In this document: positions 13,554 through 25,078 of the stretch, piece by piece
Layout: each line of letters begins with the position of its first letter
Position numbering within the stretch: position 1 is the stretch's first letter
The notes under the pieces: generated by a model
Databases searched by the model: none
Told to the model about the DNA's origin: nothing
The model's input: only the letters and a program-made list of their open reading frames with translations
Program-made: the position numbers and the translations under genes
Assembly (NCBI RefSeq): GCF_018257795.1
Contig: NZ_JAERJD010000005.1
Span: forward strand, 186,001 to 250,000
Length of the DNA stretch: 64,000 nucleotides
Direction: 5' to 3'
Source: Citrobacter sp. JGM124
Lineage (GTDB): Bacteria; Pseudomonadota; Gammaproteobacteria; Enterobacterales; Enterobacteriaceae

Positions 13554-14870
13554 ATGGCTGACTATCAGGGTAAAAACGTCGTTATCATCGGGCTGGGATT
13601 AACAGGCTTGTCCTGCGTTAATTTTTTTGTCGAACGGGGACTGTCTCCCCGGGTGATGGATACGCGTAATACGCCCCCTGGTCTGGATTCTCTGCCACCA
13701 CAAATCGAGTGTCATACAGGGTCACTGCATCTGGAATGGTTACTGCAGGCGGACTTGATTGTTGCCAGCCCCGGCATGGCACTGTCCGATCCGGCGCTGG
13801 TTGCGGCGGCTGATGCGGGTATTGAAATTGTTGGTGATATTGAACTGTTTTGCCGGGAAGCACAGTCCCCGATTGTGGCAATCACTGGCTCTAATGGTAA
13901 AAGTACGGTCACCACTTTAGTCGGGGAAATGGCAAAAGCCGCCGGCGTTAAAGTGGGTGTCGGCGGTAATATTGGTCAGCCTGCGTTGACCCTGCTGAAG
14001 CAAGCCTGTGATCTGTATGTGCTTGAGCTTTCGAGTTTTCAACTGGAAACGACTTACAGCTTAAAAGCGGCAGCTGCCACTATCCTTAATGTTACAGAAG
14101 ATCACATGGACAGGTATCCCTTAGGGCTGGGGCAGTATCGTTCAGCAAAACTACGTATCTATGACAACGCCGCCGTTTGTGTGGTTAATGCGGACGACGC
14201 ACTGACTTTACCCGCTGGCGGAGCAGATGCGCGCTGTATCAGCTTTGGTATTGATGTCGGGGATTATCACCTGACGCAACAGCAGGGCGAAATCTGGCTA
14301 CGGGTGAAAGGCGAAAAAGTGCTTAACAGCAGAGAGATGAAGCTGGTCGGGCAGCATAATTACACCAATGCGCTGGCGGCCCTGGCACTGGCAGATGCGG
14401 TTAATTTGCCGATCTCCAGTAGTCTCAGTGCCCTGACCCAGTTCGGTGGTTTAGCCCATCGTTTTCAGCTGGTACTGGAAAGTAATGGTGTGCGCTGGAT
14501 TAATGACTCCAAAGCGACCAATGTTGGCAGCACTGAAGCGGCGCTGAATGGCCTTAAAGTGGATGGAACGCTCCATCTGTTGCTCGGGGGGGATGGCAAA
14601 TCTGCAGATTTTTCCTCGCTGGCTCGCTACCTGCAGTCTGATAATATTCGGCTCTACTGTTTTGGCCGTGATGCGGCAGAACTGGTCGCATTGCGCCCGG
14701 AAATTGCTGAACAGACTGAAACCATGGAGCAAGCTGTTAAACTGATAGCCGGCCGGGTCAGCGCAGGTGACATGGTTCTTCTGTCTCCCGCCTGTGCAAG
14801 TCTGGATCAGTTTAAAAATTTTGAGCAACGTGGTGATGTCTTTACACGTCTGGCGAAGGAGTTTGGGTAA
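13554..14870 (+). CDS. murD: UDP-MurNAc-L-alanine:D-glutamate ligase MurD
   Basis: Mur ligase adding D-glutamate, second step of stem-peptide synthesis. It shows the N-terminal UDP-binding Rossmann fold ([17 protein letters not shown]), the ATP loop [15 protein letters not shown] near residue 112, the ELSSFQLE motif, and the HRFQ plus NDSKATN segment of the C-terminal domain. 438 residues, as in E. coli. The stop codon shares one base with the ftsW start. Confidence 0.95.
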   Translation: MADYQGKNVVIIGLGLTGLSCVNFFVERGLSPRVMDTRNTPPGLDSLPPQIECHTGSLHLEWLLQADLIVASPGMALSDPALVAAADAGIEIVGDIELFCREAQSPIVAITGSNGKSTVTTLVGEMAKAAGVKVGVGGNIGQPALTLLKQACDLYVLELSSFQLETTYSLKAAAATILNVTEDHMDRYPLGLGQYRSAKLRIYDNAAVCVVNADDALTLPAGGADARCISFGIDVGDYHLTQQQGEIWLRVKGEKVLNSREMKLVGQHNYTNALAALALADAVNLPISSSLSALTQFGGLAHRFQLVLESNGVRWINDSKATNVGSTEAALNGLKVDGTLHLLLGGDGKSADFSSLARYLQSDNIRLYCFGRDAAELVALRPEIAEQTETMEQAVKLIAGRVSAGDMVLLSPACASLDQFKNFEQRGDVFTRLAKEFG

Positions 14871-16111
14871 TGCGATTGTCTCTCCCTCGTCTGCGGCTGC
14901 CCCGAATACCAGGCATAAATATTCTGGCTTGGGTTGTGTCGGCATTAAAAGGGTGGGTGATGGGAAGCCGTGAGGCAGAGAGCAGCCAGTTACTGTACGA
15001 TCGTACATTACTGTGGCTAACGTTTGGTCTCACTGCTGTTGGTTTTATTATGGTCACCTCGGCGTCAATGCCTGTCGGACAGCGACTGGCAAATGATCCG
15101 TTTCTTTTTGCTAAACGTGATGGACTCTATATTATCCTGGCATTTGCTCTGTCGATGATAACCCTGCGTCTGCCAATGGATTTCTGGCAGCGACACAGTA
15201 CAGCGATGCTACTGGCATCGATTGTCATGCTGATGGTGGTACTGGTTGTGGGGAGCTCCGTCAACGGGGCATCCCGCTGGATTTCAATCGGGCCATTGCG
15301 CGTGCAGCCAGCAGAGCTCTCTAAGCTGGCGCTGTTCTGCTATTTATCCAATTACTTGGTGCGCAAAGTTGATGAGGTCCGAAATAACCTCCGTGGTTTC
15401 TTAAAACCCATGGGGGTTATCCTGGTGATGGCTCTGTTATTACTGGCTCAGCCAGATTTGGGCACGGTAGTGGTGCTGTTTATCACGACACTGGCGATGC
15501 TGTTCCTGGCAGGGGCGAAACTATGGCAGTTTATTGCGATCATCTGCACGGGTATTGCTGCGGTAGTGATGCTGATTCTGGCCGCACCTTATCGTATTCG
15601 CCGTGTGACCTCTTTCTGGAACCCCTGGGATGATCCCTTTGGCAGTGGCTATCAGTTAACCCAATCATTGATGGCGTTCGGACGCGGTGAAATGTGGGGT
15701 CAGGGCCTGGGAAATTCAGTACAAAAACTGGAGTATTTACCCGAAGCACACACGGATTTTATCTTCGCCATTCTGGCGGAAGAGTTGGGATATATCGGTG
15801 TGGTGATTGTGCTTTTAATGGTATTCTGCGTCGCTTTTCGCGCGATGTCTATCGGTAAGCGTGCACTGGAAATTGACCAGCGTTTCTCTGGTTTCCTGGC
15901 CTGCTCTATTGGCGTTTGGTTCAGCTTCCAGGCACTGGTTAATGTCGGTGCCGCGGCGGGGATGTTACCAACTAAAGGTTTAACGTTACCACTCATCAGT
16001 TACGGTGGTTCCAGCTTATTGATCATGTCGACCGCGATTATGTTGTTATTACGAATTGACTATGAAACTCGCCTGGCAAAAGCGCAGGCGTTCACACGGA
16101 GTGCCAAATGA
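14870..16111 (+). CDS. ftsW: Lipid II polymerase FtsW
   Basis: SEDS-family membrane glycosyltransferase that polymerises lipid II at the septum in complex with FtsI. A cytoplasmic N-terminal arm of about 45 residues precedes ten predicted helices. Conserved SEDS features include the QPAELSK segment, the large periplasmic loop ([20 protein letters not shown], near residue 250) and the terminal [10 protein letters not shown] signature. 413 residues against 414 in E. coli. murG overlaps its end by four bases. Confidence 0.95.
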   Translation: MRLSLPRLRLPRIPGINILAWVVSALKGWVMGSREAESSQLLYDRTLLWLTFGLTAVGFIMVTSASMPVGQRLANDPFLFAKRDGLYIILAFALSMITLRLPMDFWQRHSTAMLLASIVMLMVVLVVGSSVNGASRWISIGPLRVQPAELSKLALFCYLSNYLVRKVDEVRNNLRGFLKPMGVILVMALLLLAQPDLGTVVVLFITTLAMLFLAGAKLWQFIAIICTGIAAVVMLILAAPYRIRRVTSFWNPWDDPFGSGYQLTQSLMAFGRGEMWGQGLGNSVQKLEYLPEAHTDFIFAILAEELGYIGVVIVLLMVFCVAFRAMSIGKRALEIDQRFSGFLACSIGVWFSFQALVNVGAAAGMLPTKGLTLPLISYGGSSLLIMSTAIMLLLRIDYETRLAKAQAFTRSAK

Positions 16112-17172
16112 CAGGCAAATCAAAACGATTAATGGTAATGGCTGGCGGGACGGGGGGGCATGTTTTCCCGGGGCTGGCGGTTGCACATTATTTGATTGCT
16201 CAAGGTTGGCAGGTGCGCTGGTTAGGAACCAGTGACCGCATGGAAGCTAACCTGGTACCTCTTAATGGTATCGAAATTGATTTTATCCGCATTTCTGGAT
16301 TGCGAGGGAAAGGCCTTAAAGCTCAGTTGATGGCGCCAGTGCAGATTTTTAAAGCCTGGCGTCAGGCAAGGGCAATAATGAAAGCCTGGAAACCGGATGT
16401 GGTTCTGGGTATGGGGGGCTATGTATCAGGCCCCGGGGGATTAGCAGCCTGGTCCCTGGGCATCCCTGTGGTGCTCCATGAACAAAATGGTATTGCGGGG
16501 CTGACTAATAAATGGCTGGCGAAAATTGCCACTAAAGTGATGCAAGCCTTTCCCGGTGCGTTTCCGAAAGCCGATGTTGTCGGTAATCCGGTCCGGACGG
16601 ATGTCCTGGCTCTGCCAGATCCTGAGCAGCGCTTTGCTCACCGTGATGGCCCGTTGCGGGTTCTGGTTGTGGGGGGCTCACAGGGGGCACGTGTGCTGAA
16701 TCAGATTATGCCTTTGGTTGCGGGTCAACTGTCCGACCATATCACTGTCTGGCACCAAACTGGCAAGGGTGGACTCAGTCAAGTGCAGAAAGCGTATGAA
16801 GCGGTTTCTCAACAGCATAACGTCACTGAATTCATTGATGATATGGCAGAAGCTTATGGCTGGGCTGATGTGGTGGTTTGCCGCTCAGGTGCACTGACGG
16901 TGAGTGAAATATCTGCCGCAGGTTTACCGGCGTTATTTGTGCCTTTCCAACATAAAGATCGGCAGCAGTACTGGAATGCATTGCCCCTGGAAAAAGCGGG
17001 TGCAGCAATCATTCTGGAGCAGTCCCAGTTTACTGTGGATGCTGTAGTGGCAATCCTGGCTGGCTGGGATCGTCCGACACTATTAGCAATGGCACAGCGT
17101 GCTCGTGCGGCATCAATTCCTGATGCCACTGAACGTGTCGCAAAAGAAGTCGCTCAGGTGACACGAAAATAG
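16108..17172 (+). CDS. murG: Lipid II synthase MurG
   Basis: Membrane-associated GT28 glycosyltransferase adding GlcNAc to lipid I. The glycine-rich N-terminal loop [14 protein letters not shown], the second G-loop [13 protein letters not shown] and the C-domain motif [11 protein letters not shown] are all present, as is the donor-binding [11 protein letters not shown]. 354 residues, close to the 355 of E. coli. It overlaps ftsW by four bases and is followed by a 69-base gap before murC, one of the few gaps in the cluster. Confidence 0.95.
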   Translation: MTGKSKRLMVMAGGTGGHVFPGLAVAHYLIAQGWQVRWLGTSDRMEANLVPLNGIEIDFIRISGLRGKGLKAQLMAPVQIFKAWRQARAIMKAWKPDVVLGMGGYVSGPGGLAAWSLGIPVVLHEQNGIAGLTNKWLAKIATKVMQAFPGAFPKADVVGNPVRTDVLALPDPEQRFAHRDGPLRVLVVGGSQGARVLNQIMPLVAGQLSDHITVWHQTGKGGLSQVQKAYEAVSQQHNVTEFIDDMAEAYGWADVVVCRSGALTVSEISAAGLPALFVPFQHKDRQQYWNALPLEKAGAAIILEQSQFTVDAVVAILAGWDRPTLLAMAQRARAASIPDATERVAKEVAQVTRK

Positions 17173-17241
17173 TCTTTGTGGGTGGCAGATGCCCCCCATG
17201 ATTTTGATGTAATGACGGAATACCGTCTTCAGGTTTGGATA

Positions 17242-18717
17242 ATGAATACTCAACAATTGGCGAAACTGCGTTCAATCGTGCCCGAGATGCGTCGCGTCCG
17301 GCACATTCACTTTGTTGGCATCGGCGGCGCCGGTATGGGCGGCATCGCTGAGGTATTGGCTAATGAAGGCTACCAGATCAGTGGGTCTGATTTGGCTCCG
17401 AACCCGGTCACACAACAATTATCAGCCTTGGGCGCGACAATTTATTTCAATCATCGCCCTGAAAATGTGCTCGACGCCAGTGTTGTGGTGATGTCCAGTG
17501 CCATATCAGCAGACAACCCTGAAATTGTTGCTGCTCAGGAAGCCCGCATTCCCGTGATTCGTCGGGCAGAGATGCTGGCTGAATTGATGCGTTTTCGTCA
17601 TGGTATCGCGATTGCCGGAACACATGGCAAAACTACGACAACGGCAATGATATCCAGTATTTATGCTGAAGCGGGCCTTGATCCGACCTTCGTGAATGGT
17701 GGGTTAGTCAAAGCGGCTGGAACCCATGCCCGCCTCGGCCACAGTCGGTATTTAATCGCTGAAGCTGACGAGAGTGATGCCTCATTCCTCCACCTCCAGC
17801 CGATGGTTTCTGTGGTGACAAATATCGAAGCTGACCACATGGATACTTACCAGGGTGACTTCGAGAATTTAAAGCAGACCTTTATTAATTTTCTGCACAA
17901 TTTGCCTTTTTATGGTCGTGCGGTGATGTGTGTCGATGATTCGGTGATTCGTGAATTATTACCACGAGTCGGGCGTCAGACGACTACCTATGGTTTTAGT
18001 GATGACGCTGACGTTCGCATTGAAGATTATCGCCAGTCCGCTGCCCAGGGCTTCTTTACCGTGGTACGGCAGGATAAACCTCGGCTGCAGGTAGTTCTGA
18101 ATGCACCAGGACGTCATAATGCGTTAAATGCCACTGCGGCGATTGCGGTAGCCACTGAAGAGGGGATCGAGGATAGCGCTATTTTACAGGCGCTGGCGAG
18201 TTTCCAGGGGACTGGACGTCGCTTTGACTTTTTGGGGGAGTTTCCTCTCGATACGGTTAATGGGAAACCCGGTACAGCAGTATTAGTCGATGACTATGGT
18301 CATCATCCGACGGAAGTGGATGCGACAATTAAAGCGGCTCGTGCAGGCTGGCCGGATAAAAACCTGGTGATGATTTTCCAGCCCCATCGCTATACCCGTA
18401 CCCGTGATTTATACGATGATTTTGCCAGTGTCTTGTCACAAGTAGACGTGCTATTGATGCTGGATGTTTATGCCGCTGGTGAAACGGCCATTCCTGGCGC
18501 TGACAGCCGATCCTTGTGTCGCACTATCCGTGGGCGTGGCATTGTGGATCCTATTTTGGTTTCCGATCATGCTGATGTGCCAGAGATCCTGGCGCCGGTT
18601 TTATCAGGCAATGATCTGATCCTCGTCCAGGGGGCGGGTAATATCGGCAAAATTGCAAGACACTTATCCGAGATCAAACTTCAGCCACGCAAGAAAGGGG
18701 ATGACCACTATGGCTGA
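17242..18717 (+). CDS. murC: UDP-MurNAc:L-alanine ligase MurC
   Basis: First Mur ligase of the pathway. It has the UDP-MurNAc-binding motif [14 protein letters not shown] near residue 23, the ATP loop [11 protein letters not shown] near 124, and the C-terminal [10 protein letters not shown] motif. With the start at ATG 17242 (MNTQQLAKL) the protein has 491 residues, equal to E. coli. An upstream in-frame ATG at 17176 would add 22 residues with no family support. The end overlaps ddlB. Confidence 0.95.
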   Translation: MNTQQLAKLRSIVPEMRRVRHIHFVGIGGAGMGGIAEVLANEGYQISGSDLAPNPVTQQLSALGATIYFNHRPENVLDASVVVMSSAISADNPEIVAAQEARIPVIRRAEMLAELMRFRHGIAIAGTHGKTTTTAMISSIYAEAGLDPTFVNGGLVKAAGTHARLGHSRYLIAEADESDASFLHLQPMVSVVTNIEADHMDTYQGDFENLKQTFINFLHNLPFYGRAVMCVDDSVIRELLPRVGRQTTTYGFSDDADVRIEDYRQSAAQGFFTVVRQDKPRLQVVLNAPGRHNALNATAAIAVATEEGIEDSAILQALASFQGTGRRFDFLGEFPLDTVNGKPGTAVLVDDYGHHPTEVDATIKAARAGWPDKNLVMIFQPHRYTRTRDLYDDFASVLSQVDVLLMLDVYAAGETAIPGADSRSLCRTIRGRGIVDPILVSDHADVPEILAPVLSGNDLILVQGAGNIGKIARHLSEIKLQPRKKGDDHYG

Positions 18718-19630
18718 TAAAATAGCCGTTCTGTTAGGGGGATTTTCCGCGGAGCGTGATGTGTCATTGCAATCTGGACACGCTGTGCTGGCTGGATTAA
18801 AAGAGGCAGGCATTGATGCCAGCGCCTTTGATCCTCAGCAACGTTCAGTAACAGAATTAAAATTGTTGGGTTTTGACAAAGTATTTATCGCCTTGCATGG
18901 TCGTGGTGGCGAAGATGGCACTCTACAAGGATTGTTAGAAATCATGCAGCTACCTTATACCGGTAGCGGTGTGATGGCATCAGCAATCTCGATGGATAAA
19001 ATGCGCACTAAGTTGCTGTGGCAAGGTGCGGGACTGCCGGTTGCTCCCGGAATGGTATTAAGACGCTCTGACGTTTCAGGCCCATTAAGTCTTTCCCAGC
19101 AAGAGACGATTAAAACGCTAGGCTTCCCTTTGATAGTGAAGCCAAATCGTGAAGGTTCCAGTGTGGGCATGTCAAAAGTGGACAATCTTAGTGCACTGCC
19201 CGAAGCACTGGAACTGGCCTTTGAACACGACAATGATGTGCTGATTGAAAAGTGGCTAAATGGCCCGGAATATACGGTTGGCATCCTGGGAAATAATATT
19301 TTACCGCCAATCAGTATCCAATCGTCAGGAAGCTTCTACGATTATAATGCTAAGTATATCTCTGATCAGACAAAATACATTTGCCCGGTCGATTTGAGCG
19401 AACATAAAGTACAAGAGTTACAGGCCTTAGTTTTGCAAGCCTGGAACGTTTTAGGGTGTAGTGGTTGGGGACGTGTAGACGTAATGCAGGACAGTGACGG
19501 TCAATTTTATTTGCTGGAAGTGAATACCTCACCGGGTATGACAAGTCACAGTCTCGTGCCTATGGCCGCGCGGCAGGCTGGAATGACGTTCTCTGAGTTG
19601 GTGGTACGTATTTTGGCATTGGCTGACTGA
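18710..19630 (+). CDS. ddlB: D-alanine:D-alanine ligase DdlB
   Basis: ATP-grasp enzyme making D-Ala-D-Ala for MurF. It begins with [20 protein letters not shown], contains the [12 protein letters not shown] loop, the ATP-grasp lysine segment [17 protein letters not shown] and the metal-binding [14 protein letters not shown] near the C-terminus. I place the start at ATG 18710 (306 aa, as in E. coli DdlB), overlapping murC by eight bases. ATG 18701 would add three residues. ftsQ begins one base after its stop codon. Confidence 0.95.
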   Translation: MADKIAVLLGGFSAERDVSLQSGHAVLAGLKEAGIDASAFDPQQRSVTELKLLGFDKVFIALHGRGGEDGTLQGLLEIMQLPYTGSGVMASAISMDKMRTKLLWQGAGLPVAPGMVLRRSDVSGPLSLSQQETIKTLGFPLIVKPNREGSSVGMSKVDNLSALPEALELAFEHDNDVLIEKWLNGPEYTVGILGNNILPPISIQSSGSFYDYNAKYISDQTKYICPVDLSEHKVQELQALVLQAWNVLGCSGWGRVDVMQDSDGQFYLLEVNTSPGMTSHSLVPMAARQAGMTFSELVVRILALAD

Positions 19631-19631
19631 T

Positions 19632-20471
19632 ATGTCCCAGGCTGCACTGAATTCACGCCAGCGACCTGATGAAGAGAAAGGCTCAGGCTCAGGGCACAGT
19701 AACGGCTCCCGCCTTGCTGGGATCGTTTTTCTGTGTATTGTGTTACTGACGGTTTTCGTCGGGGCGTTTATGGTAGTGAACTGGATGGAAGACGCACAGC
19801 GTTTACCACTATCAAAACTCGTGGTTACCGGGGACAGGCATTACACACGTAACGATGATATCAGGCAGTCTATTTTGTCCTTGGGGCCGCCGGGCACCTT
19901 TATGACCCAGGACGTGAATATTATTCAGCAGCAGATAGAACGTCTGCCCTGGATAAAACAAGCAAGTGTAAGAAAGCAATGGCCAGACAAATTAAAGATT
20001 CATCTGGTTGAATTTGTGCCGCTTACGCGATGGAATGACCAGCATATGGTTGATGCACAAGGTAGTGTGTTTAGTATTCCATCATCACGTAATAGCGGAC
20101 AGCAAGAATTGCCCAGTTTATCGGGACCAGAAGGCAGTGAAAATGAAGTACTGCAAGGTTATCGTGATATGGGGGTTATTCTGGCAAAAGATAAATTTAC
20201 CTTGAAAGCTGTCGCCATGACGGCGCGTCGTTCCTGGCAATTGACGTTAAATAATGGCATACAACTTAATCTCGGTCGGGGAGACACCATGAAACGTCTG
20301 GCACGTTTTATCGAACTCTACCCGCTGTTGGAGCAACAGGCGCAGGCGGATAACAAAAAGATAACTTACGTTGATCTGCGTTATGACTCAGGTGCAGCGG
20401 TTGGGTGGGAAGCGCTTCCTAAACCGGACCCTAATTCGGACAAGCAACAGAATCAGGTACAGGTAGAATAA
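19632..20471 (+). CDS. ftsQ: Cell division protein FtsQ
   Basis: Bitopic divisome protein of 279 residues (276 in E. coli). A basic, serine/glycine-rich cytoplasmic arm is followed by a transmembrane helix at about residues 30-51, a POTRA domain beginning near [20 protein letters not shown], and the beta domain with [18 protein letters not shown]. The C-terminal [14 protein letters not shown] is the strand that contacts FtsB. The cytoplasmic arm and the tail after residue 260 are the least conserved parts. Confidence 0.93.
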   Translation: MSQAALNSRQRPDEEKGSGSGHSNGSRLAGIVFLCIVLLTVFVGAFMVVNWMEDAQRLPLSKLVVTGDRHYTRNDDIRQSILSLGPPGTFMTQDVNIIQQQIERLPWIKQASVRKQWPDKLKIHLVEFVPLTRWNDQHMVDAQGSVFSIPSSRNSGQQELPSLSGPEGSENEVLQGYRDMGVILAKDKFTLKAVAMTARRSWQLTLNNGIQLNLGRGDTMKRLARFIELYPLLEQQAQADNKKITYVDLRYDSGAAVGWEALPKPDPNSDKQQNQVQVE

Positions 20472-20473
20472 CA

Positions 20474-21730
20474 ATGATTAAGGCGACGGACAGAAAACTG
20501 GTAGTGGGACTGGAGATTGGCACAGCCAAAGTTGCCGCTTTAGTAGGGGAAGTTCTGCCTGACGGTGTGGTAAATATTATCGGTGTGGGGAGTTGTCCAT
20601 CCCGAGGAATGGATAAGGGTGGTGTCAATGATCTTGAGTCGGTGGTGAAATGCGTACAGCGCGCCATTGACCAGGCTGAATTAATGGCAGACTGTCAGAT
20701 ATCTTCAGTTTATCTTGCTCTATCCGGGAAACACATTAGCTGTCAAAATGAGATAGGTATGGTGCCTATCTCAGAAGAAGAAGTGACCCAGGAAGATGTG
20801 GAAAATGTCGTCCATACCGCAAAATCTGTGCGTGTCAGAGATGAACATCGTGTTTTGCATGTGATTCCACAAGAGTATGCTATTGATTATCAAGAAGGCA
20901 TTAAAAATCCAGTCGGCCTGTCTGGTGTCAGAATGCAGGCGAAAGTGCATCTGATTACCTGCCATAACGATATGGCAAAAAACATTGTCAAGGCAGTGGA
21001 ACGTTGTGGTCTAAAAGTTGACCAACTTATTTTTGCCGGCCTGGCCGCAAGCTATGCCGTGTTAACCGAAGATGAACGTGAACTTGGGGTCTGTGTCGTT
21101 GATATTGGCGGCGGTACTATGGATATGGCTGTCTATACAGGTGGTGCCTTGCGCCACACCAAAGTCATTCCTTATGCCGGGAATGTGGTGACCAGTGATA
21201 TCGCTTACGCTTTTGGTACCCCCCCGAGTGACGCAGAAGCCATTAAAGTCCGTCATGGTTGTGCGCTCGGTTCCATTGTTGGTAAAGATGAAAATGTTGA
21301 AGTGCCAAGCGTTGGTGGACGGCCACCACGCAGCTTGCAACGTCAAACATTAGCTGAGGTTATTGAGCCACGTTATACCGAGCTCCTTAATCTGGTAAAT
21401 GAAGAGCTTTTGCAGTTACAAGAACAGCTTCGTCAGCAAGGCGTTAAACATCATCTGGCTGCCGGTATTGTACTGACGGGTGGTGCTGCACAGATTGAAG
21501 GATTGGCTGCCTGTGCCCAGCGTGTCTTCCACACGCAGGTAAGAATTGGGCAGCCATTAAATATCACTGGCCTTACAGACTATGCCCAGGAGTCCTACTA
21601 CTCAACGGCAGTCGGGTTGCTGCACTATGGCAAAGAGTCACATCTCAGTGGTGAGGCTGAAGTAGAAAAAAGGACCTCAGTTGGCTCGTGGTTTAAACGC
21701 CTTAATGGCTGGCTGAGAAAAGAGTTTTAA
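20474..21730 (+). CDS. ftsA: Cell division protein FtsA
   Basis: Actin-like ATPase tethering FtsZ to the membrane. It has the phosphate-1 motif VGLEIGTAKVAALVGE near residue 12, the 1C domain characteristic of FtsA, phosphate-2 VVDIGGGTMDMAVY and the adenosine motif GIVLTGGAAQIEG. The last 15 residues (GSWFKRLNGWLRKEF) form the amphipathic membrane-targeting helix. 418 residues, two fewer than E. coli. It directly follows ftsQ and precedes ftsZ by 62 bases. Confidence 0.96.
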   Translation: MIKATDRKLVVGLEIGTAKVAALVGEVLPDGVVNIIGVGSCPSRGMDKGGVNDLESVVKCVQRAIDQAELMADCQISSVYLALSGKHISCQNEIGMVPISEEEVTQEDVENVVHTAKSVRVRDEHRVLHVIPQEYAIDYQEGIKNPVGLSGVRMQAKVHLITCHNDMAKNIVKAVERCGLKVDQLIFAGLAASYAVLTEDERELGVCVVDIGGGTMDMAVYTGGALRHTKVIPYAGNVVTSDIAYAFGTPPSDAEAIKVRHGCALGSIVGKDENVEVPSVGGRPPRSLQRQTLAEVIEPRYTELLNLVNEELLQLQEQLRQQGVKHHLAAGIVLTGGAAQIEGLAACAQRVFHTQVRIGQPLNITGLTDYAQESYYSTAVGLLHYGKESHLSGEAEVEKRTSVGSWFKRLNGWLRKEF

Positions 21731-21792
21731 TTTTTTGTAAGAGGCCGGTGAGTATTCCGGCTTCAGGCAACAGGCGTAAACGGAGAGAAATT

Positions 21793-22944
21793 ATGTTTGA
21801 ACCTATGGAACTGACCAATGATGCGGTGATTAAAGTCATCGGCGTCGGCGGCGGCGGCGGTAATGCCGTTGAACACATGGTGCGTGAGCGCATCGAAGGC
21901 GTTGAATTCTTCGCGGTCAATACTGATGCCCAGGCATTACGTAAAACTGCAGTAGGACAGACTATACAAATAGGTAATGGAATTACCAAAGGTCTGGGTG
22001 CCGGTGCGAACCCTGAAGTTGGTCGTAATGCTGCGGAAGAAGATCGTGAAGCGTTACGCGCAGCACTTGATGGCGCAGATATGGTCTTTATCGCTGCAGG
22101 TATGGGTGGTGGTACCGGTACTGGCGCTGCTCCTGTGGTTGCTGAAGTCGCCAAAGATTTAGGTATCCTGACTGTTGCTGTCGTCACTAAGCCCTTCAAT
22201 TTTGAAGGCAAGAAGCGTATGGCATTTGCTGAACAGGGGATTGCGGAGTTATCCAAACACGTTGACTCTCTGATCACCATTCCGAATGACAAACTGCTAA
22301 AAGTATTAGGCCGCGGAATTTCGCTGTTGGATGCCTTTGGTGCTGCCAATGACGTGCTAAAAGGCGCGGTGCAAGGTATTGCAGAACTGATTACTCGTCC
22401 GGGTCTGATGAACGTCGACTTTGCTGATGTGCGCACAGTGATGTCTGAAATGGGCTATGCCATGATGGGCTCAGGTGTTGCGAGCGGTGAAGACCGTGCT
22501 GAAGAAGCTGCTGAAATGGCCATTTCCAGCCCGTTACTGGAAGATATCGACCTGTCCGGTGCGCGTGGTGTGCTGGTTAACATCACTGCGGGCTTTGACC
22601 TGCGTCTGGATGAATTTGAAACGGTGGGTAACACTATCCGTGCTTTCGCTTCTGATAACGCCACCGTGGTTATCGGTACCTCTCTTGATCCAGAGATGAA
22701 TGATGAGCTGCGCGTGACAGTTGTCGCTACCGGTATTGGTATGGACAAACGTCCGGAAATTACCCTGGTGACGAACAAACAGACTCAGCAACCGATTATG
22801 GATCGTTACCAGCAGCACGGTATGGCTCCATTGACACAAGAGCAAAAGCCAGTGAGTAAAGTCGTTAATGACAATACACCTCAGGCAACAAAAGAACCTG
22901 ATTATCTGGATATTCCAGCTTTTTTACGCAAACAAGCTGACTAA
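21793..22944 (+). CDS. ftsZ: Cell division GTPase FtsZ
   Basis: Tubulin homologue that forms the Z ring. The GTP-binding motif GGGTGTGAAPVVAEVAK is near residue 104, the N-terminal glycine loop is GVGGGGGNAVEHMV, and the synergy-loop segment VNTDAQALR is intact. The C-terminal conserved peptide DYLDIPAFLRKQAD, which binds FtsA, ZipA and MinC, ends the protein. Start at ATG 21793 gives 383 residues as in E. coli. An in-frame ATG at 21748 adds 15 residues that do not match the family. Confidence 0.97.
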   Translation: MFEPMELTNDAVIKVIGVGGGGGNAVEHMVRERIEGVEFFAVNTDAQALRKTAVGQTIQIGNGITKGLGAGANPEVGRNAAEEDREALRAALDGADMVFIAAGMGGGTGTGAAPVVAEVAKDLGILTVAVVTKPFNFEGKKRMAFAEQGIAELSKHVDSLITIPNDKLLKVLGRGISLLDAFGAANDVLKGAVQGIAELITRPGLMNVDFADVRTVMSEMGYAMMGSGVASGEDRAEEAAEMAISSPLLEDIDLSGARGVLVNITAGFDLRLDEFETVGNTIRAFASDNATVVIGTSLDPEMNDELRVTVVATGIGMDKRPEITLVTNKQTQQPIMDRYQQHGMAPLTQEQKPVSKVVNDNTPQATKEPDYLDIPAFLRKQAD

Positions 22945-22958
22945 GAATAAACCGGATC

Positions 22959-22987
22959 TTGGGATAATTCGCTCTTTGTGCTAAAGT
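22959..22987 (+). promoter_or_regulatory. Predicted lpxC promoter
   Basis: TTGGGA (22959-22964), a 17-base spacer and TAAAGT (22982-22987) preceded by TGC (extended -10) lie in the ftsZ-lpxC gap. The TTTGTGCTA segment resembles the E. coli lpxC promoter. Confidence 0.6.
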
Positions 22988-23003
22988 AGTGTCCCGTATG
23001 TGA

Positions 23004-23963
<960 letters not shown>

Positions 23964-23971
23964 CAGGTAAG

Positions 23972-24487
23972 TTATCTATTACGACTGGTTTTACTGGCAC
24001 TCTCTCCGGCCAGGGAAGCCAGTCGTTCTATGGCTTTTTTTAGCTTTTCCGGACTCCGCTTTGCCACTTCAAGTAACGTATCTGCACTCTGCTCACTTAG
24101 CTGACGATTAACCCGGTATACGGTATTATTAGTTTGAGTGTTGTTTTCTTGTACTATTTCTACCCTTTTTCCCGCCAGTGATGGATTAATCCTGATGTCG
24201 ATTGATGTCAATGATGGTAGTATTTGGGCGCGTAATGCACTAAGCAGGGCTGGTTGCTCATAACGTAGACGCATTAGCCAACTGGCATTGGCCGTTTCTA
24301 TGACTAGAATGCCCTGACGAAAGTTGGCGACCCGACACCAGGGGTGTAGCTGTGCGGGGAGGATCCCCTGTATTGCTCGATTTAAGCGTAGCAGGGCGAC
24401 AGCACGTTGCTGGATATTTTGTAACATGCTGTCTTGACTGCTTTCGTCGAAAAAATTATCCAGGGATTGCGGGCGACTGTCACGCAT
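23972..24487 (-). CDS. DUF721 (DciA-like) protein
   Basis: A 171-residue protein with the DUF721 fold: a helical start (SLDNFFDESSQDSMLQNIQQ), then ILPAQLHPWCRVANFRQGIL and VIETANASWLMRLRYEQPAL, where beta strands and a conserved W-x-x-x-L-R-Y appear. The last 60 residues are charged and poorly conserved. DciA proteins of this family help load or operate the replicative helicase DnaB in bacteria that lack DnaC. E. coli has no gene at this position. The ATG is preceded by GGAG eight bases upstream. It converges with lpxC and diverges from secM. Function here is inferred from family only. Confidence 0.8.
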   Translation of the reverse strand: MRDSRPQSLDNFFDESSQDSMLQNIQQRAVALLRLNRAIQGILPAQLHPWCRVANFRQGILVIETANASWLMRLRYEQPALLSALRAQILPSLTSIDIRINPSLAGKRVEIVQENNTQTNNTVYRVNRQLSEQSADTLLEVAKRSPEKLKKAIERLASLAGESASKTSRNR

Positions 24488-24509
24488 GTATTAAACTCCG
24501 GCGGAAAAA

Positions 24510-25016
24510 TTGATCACTATTCTAAATCGTTGGCGACAATTTGGCAGACGTTATTTCTGGCCTCACCTCCTGTTGGGGATGGTGGCGGCTGGACTCGGCT
24601 TGCCTGCGCTTAGCGGTAATACGGAGCCGGGGGTTTCTGCTGCCACATCAACGACGGGCCATAATACCCTTCGTCAGGTCAGATTCGATAGCCTTATTCT
24701 GCTACAGGAAAATACCAGACGGGCTTCGTTTAACGTTGACTACTGGCACCAGCATGCGATTCGCACCGTTATTCGCCATCTCTCTTTCGCCATGGTGCCA
24801 CAGGCGTTATCCATTTCTGATCAGAATGAGCCCCTTAAGGCTCAACATTCTGCTCTGCTTGATTCTCTCAGTATCTTACTGACTCAGGAGGGAAAACCTC
24901 CTGTTCTTGTGCGCCATACGGCACGTCAGACATTATCTGAAGCGGATATCTTCAATACCGTGACTTGGATCCGTCAGCTGCAAGGTATCCGGGCCGGCCC
25001 CCTCCGTCTTAGCTAA
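24510..25016 (+). CDS. secM: Secretion monitor SecM
   Basis: Regulatory nascent chain that stalls its own ribosome to raise secA translation when secretion is slow. The 168-residue frame starts at TTG 24510, aligned with the E. coli start (RWRQFGRRYFWPHLLLGMVA, an unusually long signal peptide). The C-terminal arrest sequence keeps every invariant residue of F-x4-WI-x4-GIRAGP (F148 to P164), while the spacer residues differ from E. coli. secA follows after 62 bases, in the same transcript. Confidence 0.92.
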   Translation: MITILNRWRQFGRRYFWPHLLLGMVAAGLGLPALSGNTEPGVSAATSTTGHNTLRQVRFDSLILLQENTRRASFNVDYWHQHAIRTVIRHLSFAMVPQALSISDQNEPLKAQHSALLDSLSILLTQEGKPPVLVRHTARQTLSEADIFNTVTWIRQLQGIRAGPLRLS

Positions 25017-25078
25017 TTTATACTCTTATTATTACCTTAATTATTACCCGTAAAGACGGATGCATTTGAGAATTTATT

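Noticed and set aside
21702-22436. A 244-codon minus-strand frame over ftsZ
   Set aside because: Serine-rich shadow of ftsZ; all functional motifs are on the plus strand.
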